Shown piece by piece: positions 52,677 to 60,812 of a stretch of 64,000 bases of DNA (position 1 is its first letter; each line of letters opens with the position of its first letter). The notes below the pieces were generated by a model. It searched no databases. It saw only the letters and a program-made list of their open reading frames with translations, and had not been told where the DNA came from. Location of the stretch: contig NZ_BMJE01000001.1 in NCBI RefSeq assembly GCF_014642915.1, forward strand, positions 248,001 to 312,000, written 5' to 3'. Position numbers and translations under genes: made by a program. The stretch comes from Flavobacterium suaedae (lineage in GTDB: Bacteria; Bacteroidota; Bacteroidia; Flavobacteriales; Flavobacteriaceae).

Positions 52677-53894
52677 CTAAAATAAACGTAATTGTCCCGA
52701 ATCATTATCACTATTTTTTGGAGGTTTAGCATCACCAAAAATTGTTTTCCCACCATATTTATAGGACTCGTTACGCTCTTTTTCAATTAATGCTTTAAAA
52801 TTATCGTTAGGCTCAAAGTTTTTTTCTGCTTGCTGCGAAATTTCAGATAGCTTTTTTATAGCACTCATTTTATCACTATTACCAATTTTTGCCCTGTCAA
52901 TAGCTTTTTGCAGTGTACTTATAGTTTCATCATAAACCTTAGTAGGAACAGGGAAGGGGTGTCCGTCTTTTCCGCCATGAGCAAAAGAAAATCGGGCAGG
53001 ATCATCAAAGCGACTGGGGGTTCCGTAAATAACCTCACTTACCAAAGCTAGTGATTGAATAGTTCTGGGGCCCATTCCTTTTAAAAGTAATAGTTCTTCA
53101 AAATTTTCAGGGTTATTTTCATGCGCCAGCCACAGCATAGCACCCAAACGTTTCATATTTACGTCTTTCATTTTTACATCATGATGGCGTGGCATAATAA
53201 GGCGCTGTATTTCTGTAATAACTTTTCCGGGCTTTTCGGCTGTTAATAACAATGATTTTTCCCTTGTATCAGTTGCCCTAGCTGAAGTCAGGTTTAGTAT
53301 TTGTCCCTGATTTTGCCCATATATAAAAGTATGCGGCTCGTTTATGTATGATTTTAAATCTTTTGAGTGCCAATGGTAACGTCGTGCCATATTGGTTAAC
53401 CCATTCATACCTTGCTGAATAACGCACCAATTACCTTTATTGTCTACAATAAAATTATGCTGGTATAAATTAAACCCATCCTGCACAGCAGTATTATCAA
53501 CCTTTGCAGTTAATTTACTTAATCTTGCTAATTCATTACCGTTAAGCCCTGTACGGTCTCCAACCTGTAAAAGTTCAGTCGGCGTTTTCATGGAGTGTTT
53601 TCCTTTACCACCACAAATATATATGCCTAAATCTTTAGCATGAGGGTTTACAGAACGTTTTAAAGCTCCTAAAACAGAAGTAGTTATCCCTGAAGAATGC
53701 CAATCCATACCCATAACCGCACCCAAACTTTGAAACCAGAAAGGATTAGCCAGTTTATCAATAACTTCCTCTGTAGAAAATTCTAAAGCTATTGTTTCTA
53801 CTATAGAAAGCCCTAGTTTAGCCATGCGTTCTGAAAGCCATCTGGGTACATGTCCGTTATGTAGCGGTAAGTCGGCAGAACCCGATTTTTTCAT
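52677..53894 (-). CDS. DUF763 protein with HhH-like motif and C-terminal QLRLF
   Basis: The 405-residue protein matches DUF763 from the first residues (KKSGSADLPLHNGHVPRWLSERM, 2-24; core GSADLPLHNGHVPRWL). A middle segment, LLLLKGMGPRTIQSLALVSEVIYG (around 269-292), reads like a helix-hairpin-helix DNA-binding motif. The last five residues are QLRLF, a fit to the QLxLF bacterial sliding-clamp binding peptide. Family function is unknown in what I recall. Together these suggest a DNA-metabolism role; that is inference. It is convergent with the helicase gene. Confidence 0.88.
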   Translation of the reverse strand: MKKSGSADLPLHNGHVPRWLSERMAKLGLSIVETIALEFSTEEVIDKLANPFWFQSLGAVMGMDWHSSGITTSVLGALKRSVNPHAKDLGIYICGGKGKHSMKTPTELLQVGDRTGLNGNELARLSKLTAKVDNTAVQDGFNLYQHNFIVDNKGNWCVIQQGMNGLTNMARRYHWHSKDLKSYINEPHTFIYGQNQGQILNLTSARATDTREKSLLLTAEKPGKVITEIQRLIMPRHHDVKMKDVNMKRLGAMLWLAHENNPENFEELLLLKGMGPRTIQSLALVSEVIYGTPSRFDDPARFSFAHGGKDGHPFPVPTKVYDETISTLQKAIDRAKIGNSDKMSAIKKLSEISQQAEKNFEPNDNFKALIEKERNESYKYGGKTIFGDAKPPKNSDNDSGQLRLF

Positions 53895-53948
53895 TTTGTT
53901 TTCAGATTTTGATAAGGCATATATTGTCTTGCAAAGATATTAAAAAGG

Positions 53949-56255
53949 TTAGGCTTCTTCTTTTCTGAACGTAATAATGGGAGCCAAGCAATTTTCAGGA
54001 ATATTAAAAGCATCAACCAGGGGTACTGCATCCTGCCTTATTTCCCAGCATAACTGGCTTACAGCCTTTCGGATAGCTTTTGTTTTCACACCCTCCATAT
54101 AATTTTCCTCTAAATACCAGGCTTTGTTCTTCTCTAAAGTATGCAGCGCAAAAAGGTTATAAAGCCTTGTAAGCACTTCTTTTAAAGGCTCATCATCACA
54201 AGTATCTATCGCTAGTACGAACTGTTCTAAAAACACACGTTCTAAATAGGCTTCCGCAAGATTCAGCATGTGCGGATGCATTACATTAGCTGCATCAAAA
54301 GTATCTAAACCGTCATCTACCAGTTTCTTAAACCGCCTTGCAGCAGAACTTACTAATTCTTTTTCTCTGTATTGAAAAGCATGCAAATGAAAATCTCTGT
54401 CTTTTAAATGTTCTTCATCCGTATTACGCGTAGCAAAAGGATTTTTTTCTGTAATAGTAGTTTTTGCTTGTTCCAACACGTAGTTGAAAATAGTACCCAA
54501 CCCCATTTCGCCAAACTCTTTCCTGAATTCTCCCAGACGATTTTTTGCAACCAACTGCATTAATACAGTATTATCACCTTCAAAAGTGGTATATATTTCC
54601 GTATCGTTTTTAAGATCATCTATCCTGTTTTCAGAGATATAACCTTTACCACCGCACGCTTCGCGGCATTCCTGTAATGCATTGCGTGTGTTCCAGGTTA
54701 CATAAGCTTTCATTCCGGCGGCCAGTGCTTCTATTTCCTGCATTTCTTCCGGTGAGCGGTTTATAAAGCGTTGGGTAAGGTATTGTAAACCAAAATGTAA
54801 AGCATATGATTTAGCAAGGTAGGGCATAAGCCTTAATTGGTGCATTCTGTAATTGAGTATGGGTACTTCATTCCCTCCCTGTGGACCAAACTGCTTCCTG
54901 TCATCTCCGTATTTAATGGCTATCGTCAGTCCGATTTTAGAAGCTGCCAAAGCGGATCTTGGTATACCAATACGCCCGCCAACCAAAGTACCCAGCATGG
55001 TAAAGAACCTGCGGTTATTACTGGGTATGGGGCTTTCAAATTCGCCATCTTCATTTATACTTGCAAAACGATCCAGCATATCTTCTTTCGGTATAACAAC
55101 ATTATCAAAATATATAATGCCGTTATCTACACCGTTAAGTCCCATTTTACGCCCGCAATCTTCAATAGTAACACCTTTTACTACTGTTCTATCTTTATTG
55201 CGTATAGGCACTACAAAAGCATTTACACCATAATCTTTCCCGTCTATAATAAGTTTTGCGAACACAGTAGCCATTTCACCATGGTTGGCAGCATTGCCTA
55301 TATACTCTTTCCTGTCATATTTTTCAGGCGTATGTATGGTAAAGGTTTTATCTTTATGATTATAAGTTGCTGTTGTATTTATACCTTTTACATTAGACCC
55401 ATGGTGGGTTTCTGTCATGGCAAAACAACCAGGTAATTGCAGTGTGCCTATATCTTTAAGGTATTTTTTATAATGCTTATCAGTACCTAATGAAAGTATG
55501 CTCATACCCCAAAGTCCAAATTGTACCCCGAACTTAATAACAAGACTAAGATCATGATAACTAAGGGTTTCCATAATAGTAAAATAGCCCTCAACATCAT
55601 CCTTACCGCCTTGTGCTTTGGGATAAGCATACGCGCCTAAGCCTTTATTTGCAAGTATTTGAGACCATTGTAATACCTTTTCCCTGAAAGCCACGGTATC
55701 AGAAGAATCCTGAAGAGCAAATTCGGGACTATTAATAATTTGTTTAACCTTATCGATAATATCAGCCTGATTTCCGTCAAGAAATTTACTCATTTTCGCT
55801 ACGCTAAAACTTTCTATGGTTTTATGGTTATGCGTAATAGTGTCGCGGTTTTTACGGAATCCTGAAATTACCTCGCGGCTTATTATACCAAGATCAGATT
55901 CCAGTTTGGCAAAAACAGGAGTAATTTTCTCAATATCTTCAACTGTAAGGGCTATCCGCTCAGCATTAGCTATTACTATGCCCAATGCTGTAAGACTTTC
56001 AGGTTTAGGAGGTTCCTGTAGCGCCTTATCTATCACCTCTCTCCACCGAAACAGTTCTGAACGAGTGGGAGGGGACTGTACATCAATTTTTGATTTGAGG
56101 AAATTTTTTTCAGCTTTGGTAAGCCATTCCTGATCGTTTATAAAACTATTCAAAGTTTTAAACTCTTCTTTAGTAAGTATATCATCTTCCCAGACTACAT
56201 AAAATACAGGAATGAATAGGCTTAACTTAGGGTTATTTGTAAATGTAATAGACAT
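53949..56255 (-). CDS. Acyl-CoA dehydrogenase/oxidase-family protein, long form
   Basis: The 768-residue protein is longer than a standard 380-residue acyl-CoA dehydrogenase. Residues 1-95 form a helical N-terminal extension. The dehydrogenase body has QLPGCFAMTETHHGSNVKG (around 272-290), the middle beta-domain (EYIGNAANHGEMATVFAKL), RFFTMLGTLVGGRIGIPRSAL, and ALQECREACGGKGYISENR (around 548), typical of the acyl-CoA oxidase-like branch; a helical C-terminal domain follows to 768. It should oxidise fatty acyl-CoA with FAD. Chain length and electron acceptor are unknown. Confidence 0.9.
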   Translation of the reverse strand: MSITFTNNPKLSLFIPVFYVVWEDDILTKEEFKTLNSFINDQEWLTKAEKNFLKSKIDVQSPPTRSELFRWREVIDKALQEPPKPESLTALGIVIANAERIALTVEDIEKITPVFAKLESDLGIISREVISGFRKNRDTITHNHKTIESFSVAKMSKFLDGNQADIIDKVKQIINSPEFALQDSSDTVAFREKVLQWSQILANKGLGAYAYPKAQGGKDDVEGYFTIMETLSYHDLSLVIKFGVQFGLWGMSILSLGTDKHYKKYLKDIGTLQLPGCFAMTETHHGSNVKGINTTATYNHKDKTFTIHTPEKYDRKEYIGNAANHGEMATVFAKLIIDGKDYGVNAFVVPIRNKDRTVVKGVTIEDCGRKMGLNGVDNGIIYFDNVVIPKEDMLDRFASINEDGEFESPIPSNNRRFFTMLGTLVGGRIGIPRSALAASKIGLTIAIKYGDDRKQFGPQGGNEVPILNYRMHQLRLMPYLAKSYALHFGLQYLTQRFINRSPEEMQEIEALAAGMKAYVTWNTRNALQECREACGGKGYISENRIDDLKNDTEIYTTFEGDNTVLMQLVAKNRLGEFRKEFGEMGLGTIFNYVLEQAKTTITEKNPFATRNTDEEHLKDRDFHLHAFQYREKELVSSAARRFKKLVDDGLDTFDAANVMHPHMLNLAEAYLERVFLEQFVLAIDTCDDEPLKEVLTRLYNLFALHTLEKNKAWYLEENYMEGVKTKAIRKAVSQLCWEIRQDAVPLVDAFNIPENCLAPIITFRKEEA

Positions 56256-56322
56256 TGATGATTTTTACTTTAAAAATAATCAATACCTTACAGTCAGGTT
56301 TAAAAAAAAAAGTTAATTTAGT

Positions 56323-56913
56323 CTATCCGAACAAATTATTAATCGCAGCATACTGTAGTAATATAATAGTTTTAGCATCTTTAATTTTTCCGGTTTTAAT
56401 CATTTCAATAGTTTTTTTAAACGGTAATTCCATTACTTCAATATCTTCTTGTTCCTGTTCTGCGCCACCACCTTCGCTTGTTTTCATATCAGATGAATAT
56501 TCTGCAACAAAATAATGTAATATCTCAGTAACAGATCCCGGAGACATATATACTTCCATAATTTTTTGAACCTTATCCAAGGTATATCCGGTTTCTTCTT
56601 CAGTTTCTCTGCGAATGCATTCTTCAGGGTTTTTATCATCAAGCATTCCTGCACAGGCTTCAATCATCAAACCATCTTTATTACCATTAAACCATGTTGG
56701 TATACGTAACTGGCGTGTTAATATTACTGATTGTTTACTTTTATTATATAATAAGATTACTGCGCCGTTTCCGCGATTATAAACTTCACGTTCTTGTATT
56801 TGTGTTGATCCATCTTGTAATTTGTATTCATATTTTACCTTTTCAAGTTTAGCCCAGTTATTTGATAGTTCTGTTTTTGAAATTATAGTAACGGGAGATT
56901 TTGTATCTTTCAT
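56323..56913 (-). CDS. nudK: GDP-mannose pyrophosphatase NudK-type Nudix hydrolase
   Basis: The 196-residue Nudix protein carries the box AGMLDDKNPEECIRRETEEETGY (conserved parts AGMLDD and RRETEEETGY, around 90-112), with the spacing used by NudK rather than the strict Nudix consensus. RLPTWFNGN-like and YMSPGSVTEILHYFVAEY segments (around 121-140) also match NudK. It should hydrolyse GDP-mannose to GMP and mannose-1-phosphate. It lies upstream of the acyl-CoA dehydrogenase gene on the same strand, 67 bases away. Confidence 0.9.
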   Translation of the reverse strand: MKDTKSPVTIISKTELSNNWAKLEKVKYEYKLQDGSTQIQEREVYNRGNGAVILLYNKSKQSVILTRQLRIPTWFNGNKDGLMIEACAGMLDDKNPEECIRRETEEETGYTLDKVQKIMEVYMSPGSVTEILHYFVAEYSSDMKTSEGGGAEQEQEDIEVMELPFKKTIEMIKTGKIKDAKTIILLQYAAINNLFG

Positions 56914-57077
56914 AATTATATTAATTAAGTTAGCAAATGTAATTATACTATAATAACACAGTGGTTTTATAAACTTAAATATTCTATAAAGTGTGTATTT
57001 TTGATATATAATTTATATTATGTAAAATAAAGTGCTTTAATTTAAAGGGCACTATTCTATTAATACCCTTTAATAAT

Positions 57078-57587
57078 TTATTTTATCATTAATGGTATAT
57101 CCCAGTTTTCCCAACTTAAAGTAACATTATTATTGTTTATGTTGTAAACTAAACGCTCATTCATTCTATTAGATTTTTTTGGTTTCACTTTAACACGTAT
57201 TTGGTCTTTAGACTCATCGTATTTATAAGCGCCCCATTGCTTAGCTTCTTTATTGAAAATAATCGTAGCTGAATCTTTTTCAGGGATTACAAAAAATGAA
57301 TACGTTCCTGCCGGTAATTTCTGTCCTTCAACCATAATATCTTTTGTAGTTGTAAAAGTTGTAGCTTCGTTAGCACCTGCGCGCCAAACTTTACTATAAG
57401 GAACTAATCCGCCCCAAATTTCACGACCTTTAACCGAAGGACTACTGTACTGGATAGTAATGTCAGAACCATTAATTTTTCCTGTAGCTGTTTCCGCAGG
57501 GCTTGCTTTCTTTTTTTCCTGAGCAAATGTCACACCTGTCATTAAAACAGCTATGAATAAAAATGTAAGATTTTTTAATTTTTTCAT
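57078..57587 (-). CDS. DUF2911 secreted protein
   Basis: The 169-residue protein has a Sec signal peptide (1-22, TFAQ) followed by the DUF2911 pattern: ITIQYSSPSVKGREIWGGLVPYSKVWRAGANEATTF (48-83; core SSPSVKGR and WRAGANEAT), LPAGTYSFFVIP (around 98) and VTLSWENWDIPLMI at the end. The family is periplasmic and uncharacterised; the Cu/peptide-like beta-sandwich is only a guess. A weak stem (TTAAAGGG/CCCTTTAA at 57042-57073) just downstream may be its terminator. Confidence 0.9.
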   Translation of the reverse strand: MKKLKNLTFLFIAVLMTGVTFAQEKKKASPAETATGKINGSDITIQYSSPSVKGREIWGGLVPYSKVWRAGANEATTFTTTKDIMVEGQKLPAGTYSFFVIPEKDSATIIFNKEAKQWGAYKYDESKDQIRVKVKPKKSNRMNERLVYNINNNNVTLSWENWDIPLMIK

Positions 57588-57690
57588 GATATAGTCATAT
57601 TATTATTTACTACATCATAAAAGTAAATTCTGAATTTTATATGTGGACTACTGTTTAACAAAGCTTTATAATTTTTAACAGTTAAAACAG

Positions 57691-58131
57691 TTATCGTTTA
57701 TAGAAAATATAGTCTGTAACTAATGGGGCTAAACCATTGACTTTAAAGTCTGTAGCTATTTGTCCTCTATGGTATGTTGAGTGATTTACAATATGAAACA
57801 ATATATCTTTAAATTTATTAGTATAAGCCTCTCCTCTACTGTTTTTATAAATTATTTCTTCTTCAAGATTGTATAAATCAAGTATTTCAATTGATTTTTT
57901 ATAGTTTATGCTATTTATATCTTTTAAATCACTTAAATCTCTTATTTCCCAAACATCAATAGAAGATTTTCTGTTTTCAATTCTGTTGTTCCAAATTTCC
58001 TGAGCATTCAATGTATGATTTATAAGTGTTAAAGATTTTTCAGGTATTATTTCTATATTAGAAAGAGTAATAATAACCTCATTATTAAAGTAATAAGTAT
58101 AATCAAACATCTCTTTAAAATACTCTCTCAT
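57691..58131 (-). CDS. DinB-family protein
   Basis: The 146-residue protein has the DinB/YfiT four-helix layout with metal-binding histidines: His39 in LINHTLNAQEIWNNR, and the pair in ILFHIVNHSTYHRGQIAT (around 110-127), where HIVNHSTYHRGQ is the family signature. Members are often thiol-dependent (bacillithiol or similar) S-transferases or Zn/Ni proteins; this is a family inference. It is 11 bases from the TPR membrane-protein gene, so it may be the last gene of that operon. Confidence 0.88.
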   Translation of the reverse strand: MREYFKEMFDYTYYFNNEVIITLSNIEIIPEKSLTLINHTLNAQEIWNNRIENRKSSIDVWEIRDLSDLKDINSINYKKSIEILDLYNLEEEIIYKNSRGEAYTNKFKDILFHIVNHSTYHRGQIATDFKVNGLAPLVTDYIFYKR

Positions 58132-58142
58132 TTTTACAAAGT

Positions 58143-59387
58143 TTAGGATGATCTGGAGATAAAATAATTAGCTATAAATTGGAAAGCAAAAAGCCCTAAA
58201 AGGTAAATAACTGCAATGTTATTAATAATAGTTCCTGTATTAAAAGTAATAATAGTTGCTAGTGTTCCTACAATCAACATTCCTATATTATATGGTATAA
58301 AAACATATTTAGGTGAGGTAAATAAATTACTTGTAGGTATCATCATTGTAAAGCTAAAAACTGTTAATGCCAAAAACCCTTCATTTCCTATAGTTAAAAA
58401 ACTTATAATTGAAAGTATTGAAACCAGTAAGCATGTACCCGTTGCTACAGCCCCTATTTTCTCTTCTTTATCTAGTAAGTACTTACCATAAGAATTTAAT
58501 TGTAAAAATAAGTTCCCTATTGGGTTAGCAATCCAGGTAAAAAATGCTGCAATAAACAATAGTATTACAATAGGGTATAAAAATGGAGCTAATACTTCAT
58601 TTTTTTGAGCTATTTTCTGTAAAAATTTAGTACCAAAATAAAATCCAATAATAACAAACCATTGGTATTTAGAAGTCATGTTAGACATCCAAAAAGAATA
58701 TTTTAAAAACCATCTATATACTATAAATCTGGCTTTTAACCCTTCTATCATACCTGCTTGTGCATACTGATTATTAGGATCATTCTTTAAAGCTTCCGTA
58801 AAATGTTCCAAAGCTTTTTTAGGTTCCCCTTTCTCTAATAGCCCCCAACCGTGGTTAGCATGGGTATAGGCATTATTAGGGTCTTCATGTAATGCTTCTG
58901 CAATAGTATTAAAAGATTCTTCTTTATGTCCTAATTTAAGCTGAGCTGTACTTCTAATATTTAATGCTAATAAATCTGTTGAATCTAAAGATAAAGCATG
59001 GTTTGCTTTGTTCAGAGCGTTTTCAAAATCTTTATTTAGTAATTCAATTTGTGCCCAAAAGGCAAAATAACTGGATTCAAGAGGATTTAAAATTATAGCG
59101 CGCTGTATATATTCACTTGCGTCACTCCTGTTTTCTTTTAATAAATAAATTCTTGATTTTGTGTATAAATACCCTGCTTCATTCGGATTGTTAGCTATAG
59201 CATTATTTATCAGTTCTTCTGCTTTATCATAATTATCTTGTTGAAGGCATACTTCGCTTAGTAAGTACAATAAATAGTCATTATTTGGATTTACTGAAAG
59301 TAGTTCACTAAGTACTTTTTCTGCTTCTGCGTAACGTCCTTGATTGATAAGTATATTGACCTTTTCAAATAACCTTTCTTCTATCAT
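58143..59387 (-). CDS. TPR-repeat membrane protein paired with an AAA-ATPase
   Basis: The 414-residue protein has about six TPR units in residues 1-215 (for example GRYAEAEKVLSELLSVNPNN and GEPKKALEHFTEALKNDPNN), then about six membrane helices (225-412) with YFISRSS at the end. TPRs should face the cytoplasm for protein binding. Its start codon overlaps the stop of the upstream AAA-ATPase by four bases, so their synthesis is coupled. A complex of the two at the inner membrane is a reasonable inference; cargo is unknown. Confidence 0.85.
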   Translation of the reverse strand: MIEERLFEKVNILINQGRYAEAEKVLSELLSVNPNNDYLLYLLSEVCLQQDNYDKAEELINNAIANNPNEAGYLYTKSRIYLLKENRSDASEYIQRAIILNPLESSYFAFWAQIELLNKDFENALNKANHALSLDSTDLLALNIRSTAQLKLGHKEESFNTIAEALHEDPNNAYTHANHGWGLLEKGEPKKALEHFTEALKNDPNNQYAQAGMIEGLKARFIVYRWFLKYSFWMSNMTSKYQWFVIIGFYFGTKFLQKIAQKNEVLAPFLYPIVILLFIAAFFTWIANPIGNLFLQLNSYGKYLLDKEEKIGAVATGTCLLVSILSIISFLTIGNEGFLALTVFSFTMMIPTSNLFTSPKYVFIPYNIGMLIVGTLATIITFNTGTIINNIAVIYLLGLFAFQFIANYFISRSS

Positions 59388-60691
59388 TTTTTAATCTTTA
59401 AGTATGATAAAACCTCATTATACAGGCCTGATTCATTAGCATATAGTGCAAAATTTCGCGCCGAAACAAACCATTCTTTAGTACTGGCATTATGTTTCTT
59501 ACATGCTTTCATAAGATCTTTCTCTTGTATAGGTTTCGGTATTCCTGATTCAAAAGATTCTTCCAGTTTTTGCTCTATGGCGATATCAATAACAGCTTCT
59601 ATATCAGCCCCTGAATAATCCTGTGTATTTTTAGCTACTTTTCTTAAGTTGATATCTTCTACAGGTTTATTTTTAAGCTTAATATTAAATATAGACTCTC
59701 TTGCTTTTTCATCCGGTGGCGGTATGAATATTATCCTGTCAAACCTACCGGGTCTTCTAAAAGCATTATCTAAATGCCAAGGGGCATTAGTCGCTCCAAG
59801 TACAAGTATACCGTCATTATCTGACTCTACTCCGTCAAGTTCCTGAAGAAATTGATTTATAAGATGTCTGGAATTAGAAGTTTTCATGTCATTCCTACTC
59901 GCTCCTAACGCATCAATTTCATCAAAAAACAATACACATGGTTTATTTTTCCTTGCAGTTTCAAATACTTCATGTAGGTTCTTTTCACTATTTCCTATCC
60001 ACATGTCAAGGATATCATTAAGCCCTACACTAATAAAATTAGCATTAATTTGTCCTGCTGTTGCTTTTGCTATATAAGTTTTACCACAACCCGGCGGGCC
60101 GTAAAGTAAAATACCCCCTCCTGTTTTTTTACCATAAGCTTTATATAAGTCAGCATGTTGTAAAGGTTGTATAATTTTAATATCAATCTCCTTTTTAACA
60201 TTCTCCATCCCGCCTACATCTTCAAAGTTTATAGATGGTTTAATAAAAAGCATATTATTATCTTCATCAACATATTCTTCTTGTTGTATTGAAGTGGTTT
60301 GGCATAGCTCAATATCTAGTTCATCGTCAGTATAGTTTGGTATTAATTCTAATACTTTTTTATAGGTTTCTTGTGCCTGAGCTATTAAATTTTCCTTTAA
60401 AAGTGTTTTAGCATATAATACCAGTAGGTTAACATTGTTAGGTTCGTTGCTCAACGAATCTTCAAGTATTACACTGCATGTTGTATATTCTCCCTGGTAA
60501 AAATATGCTTGTGCCAACCCGTAGCGAACAGCATTACTATTCTGTAAAACTAAAAGTTCTTTATATTCATTTTCTGCTTCCTTATACCTGTATAATTTCA
60601 TTAAACTTTCAGCTAAATGAAGTTTTAAAGGAACATTGTCTGGAGATAGCTTTAATGCTTCTCTCAGGTTTTCAATTGAGCTACTATCCAT
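59384..60691 (-). CDS. TPR-AAA ATPase (VAT/CDC48/Vps4-type)
   Basis: The 435-residue protein has N-terminal TPRs (about 5-125) and one AAA+ domain (about 160-400). The latter starts IKPSINFEDVGGMENVKKEI, then Walker A LLYGPPGCGKTYIAKATA (around 200), Walker B CVLFFDEIDALG (around 258), the second region of homology GATNAPWHLDNAFRRPGRFDR (core FRRPGRFDR, arginine fingers) and the sensor-2/lid NTQDYSGADIEAVIDIAIE. This is a classic AAA unfoldase. I start at ATG 60691 (MDSSSIENLR) rather than an upstream ATG that gives an odd hydrophobic leader. It is the first gene of the TPR pair. Confidence 0.9.
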   Translation of the reverse strand: MDSSSIENLREALKLSPDNVPLKLHLAESLMKLYRYKEAENEYKELLVLQNSNAVRYGLAQAYFYQGEYTTCSVILEDSLSNEPNNVNLLVLYAKTLLKENLIAQAQETYKKVLELIPNYTDDELDIELCQTTSIQQEEYVDEDNNMLFIKPSINFEDVGGMENVKKEIDIKIIQPLQHADLYKAYGKKTGGGILLYGPPGCGKTYIAKATAGQINANFISVGLNDILDMWIGNSEKNLHEVFETARKNKPCVLFFDEIDALGASRNDMKTSNSRHLINQFLQELDGVESDNDGILVLGATNAPWHLDNAFRRPGRFDRIIFIPPPDEKARESIFNIKLKNKPVEDINLRKVAKNTQDYSGADIEAVIDIAIEQKLEESFESGIPKPIQEKDLMKACKKHNASTKEWFVSARNFALYANESGLYNEVLSYLKIKK

Positions 60692-60764
60692 AATTATAAA
60701 ATATGAGCTAATATAAAATATAGTTTTCTTAAATAATAATATTGTTTTCAATAACTTTTTAAAA

Positions 60765-60795
60765 CAAAAAAGCAGTCATAGAGACTGCTTTTTTG
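60765..60795 (-). terminator. acs terminator
   Basis: A 13-base perfect stem CAAAAAAGCAGTC (60765-60777) and GACTGCTTTTTTG (60783-60795) around a five-base loop, 18 bases past the acs stop. It separates acs from the TPR-AAA gene on the same strand. Confidence 0.88.
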
Positions 60796-60812
60796 TTTAT
60801 TTATGAGTAAAA

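Noticed and set aside
54837..55436. A 199-codon open frame on the plus strand opposite the acyl-CoA dehydrogenase gene
   Set aside because: It lies wholly antisense to a clearly coding gene and its translation has no recognisable pattern; a by-product of AT-rich codon use.
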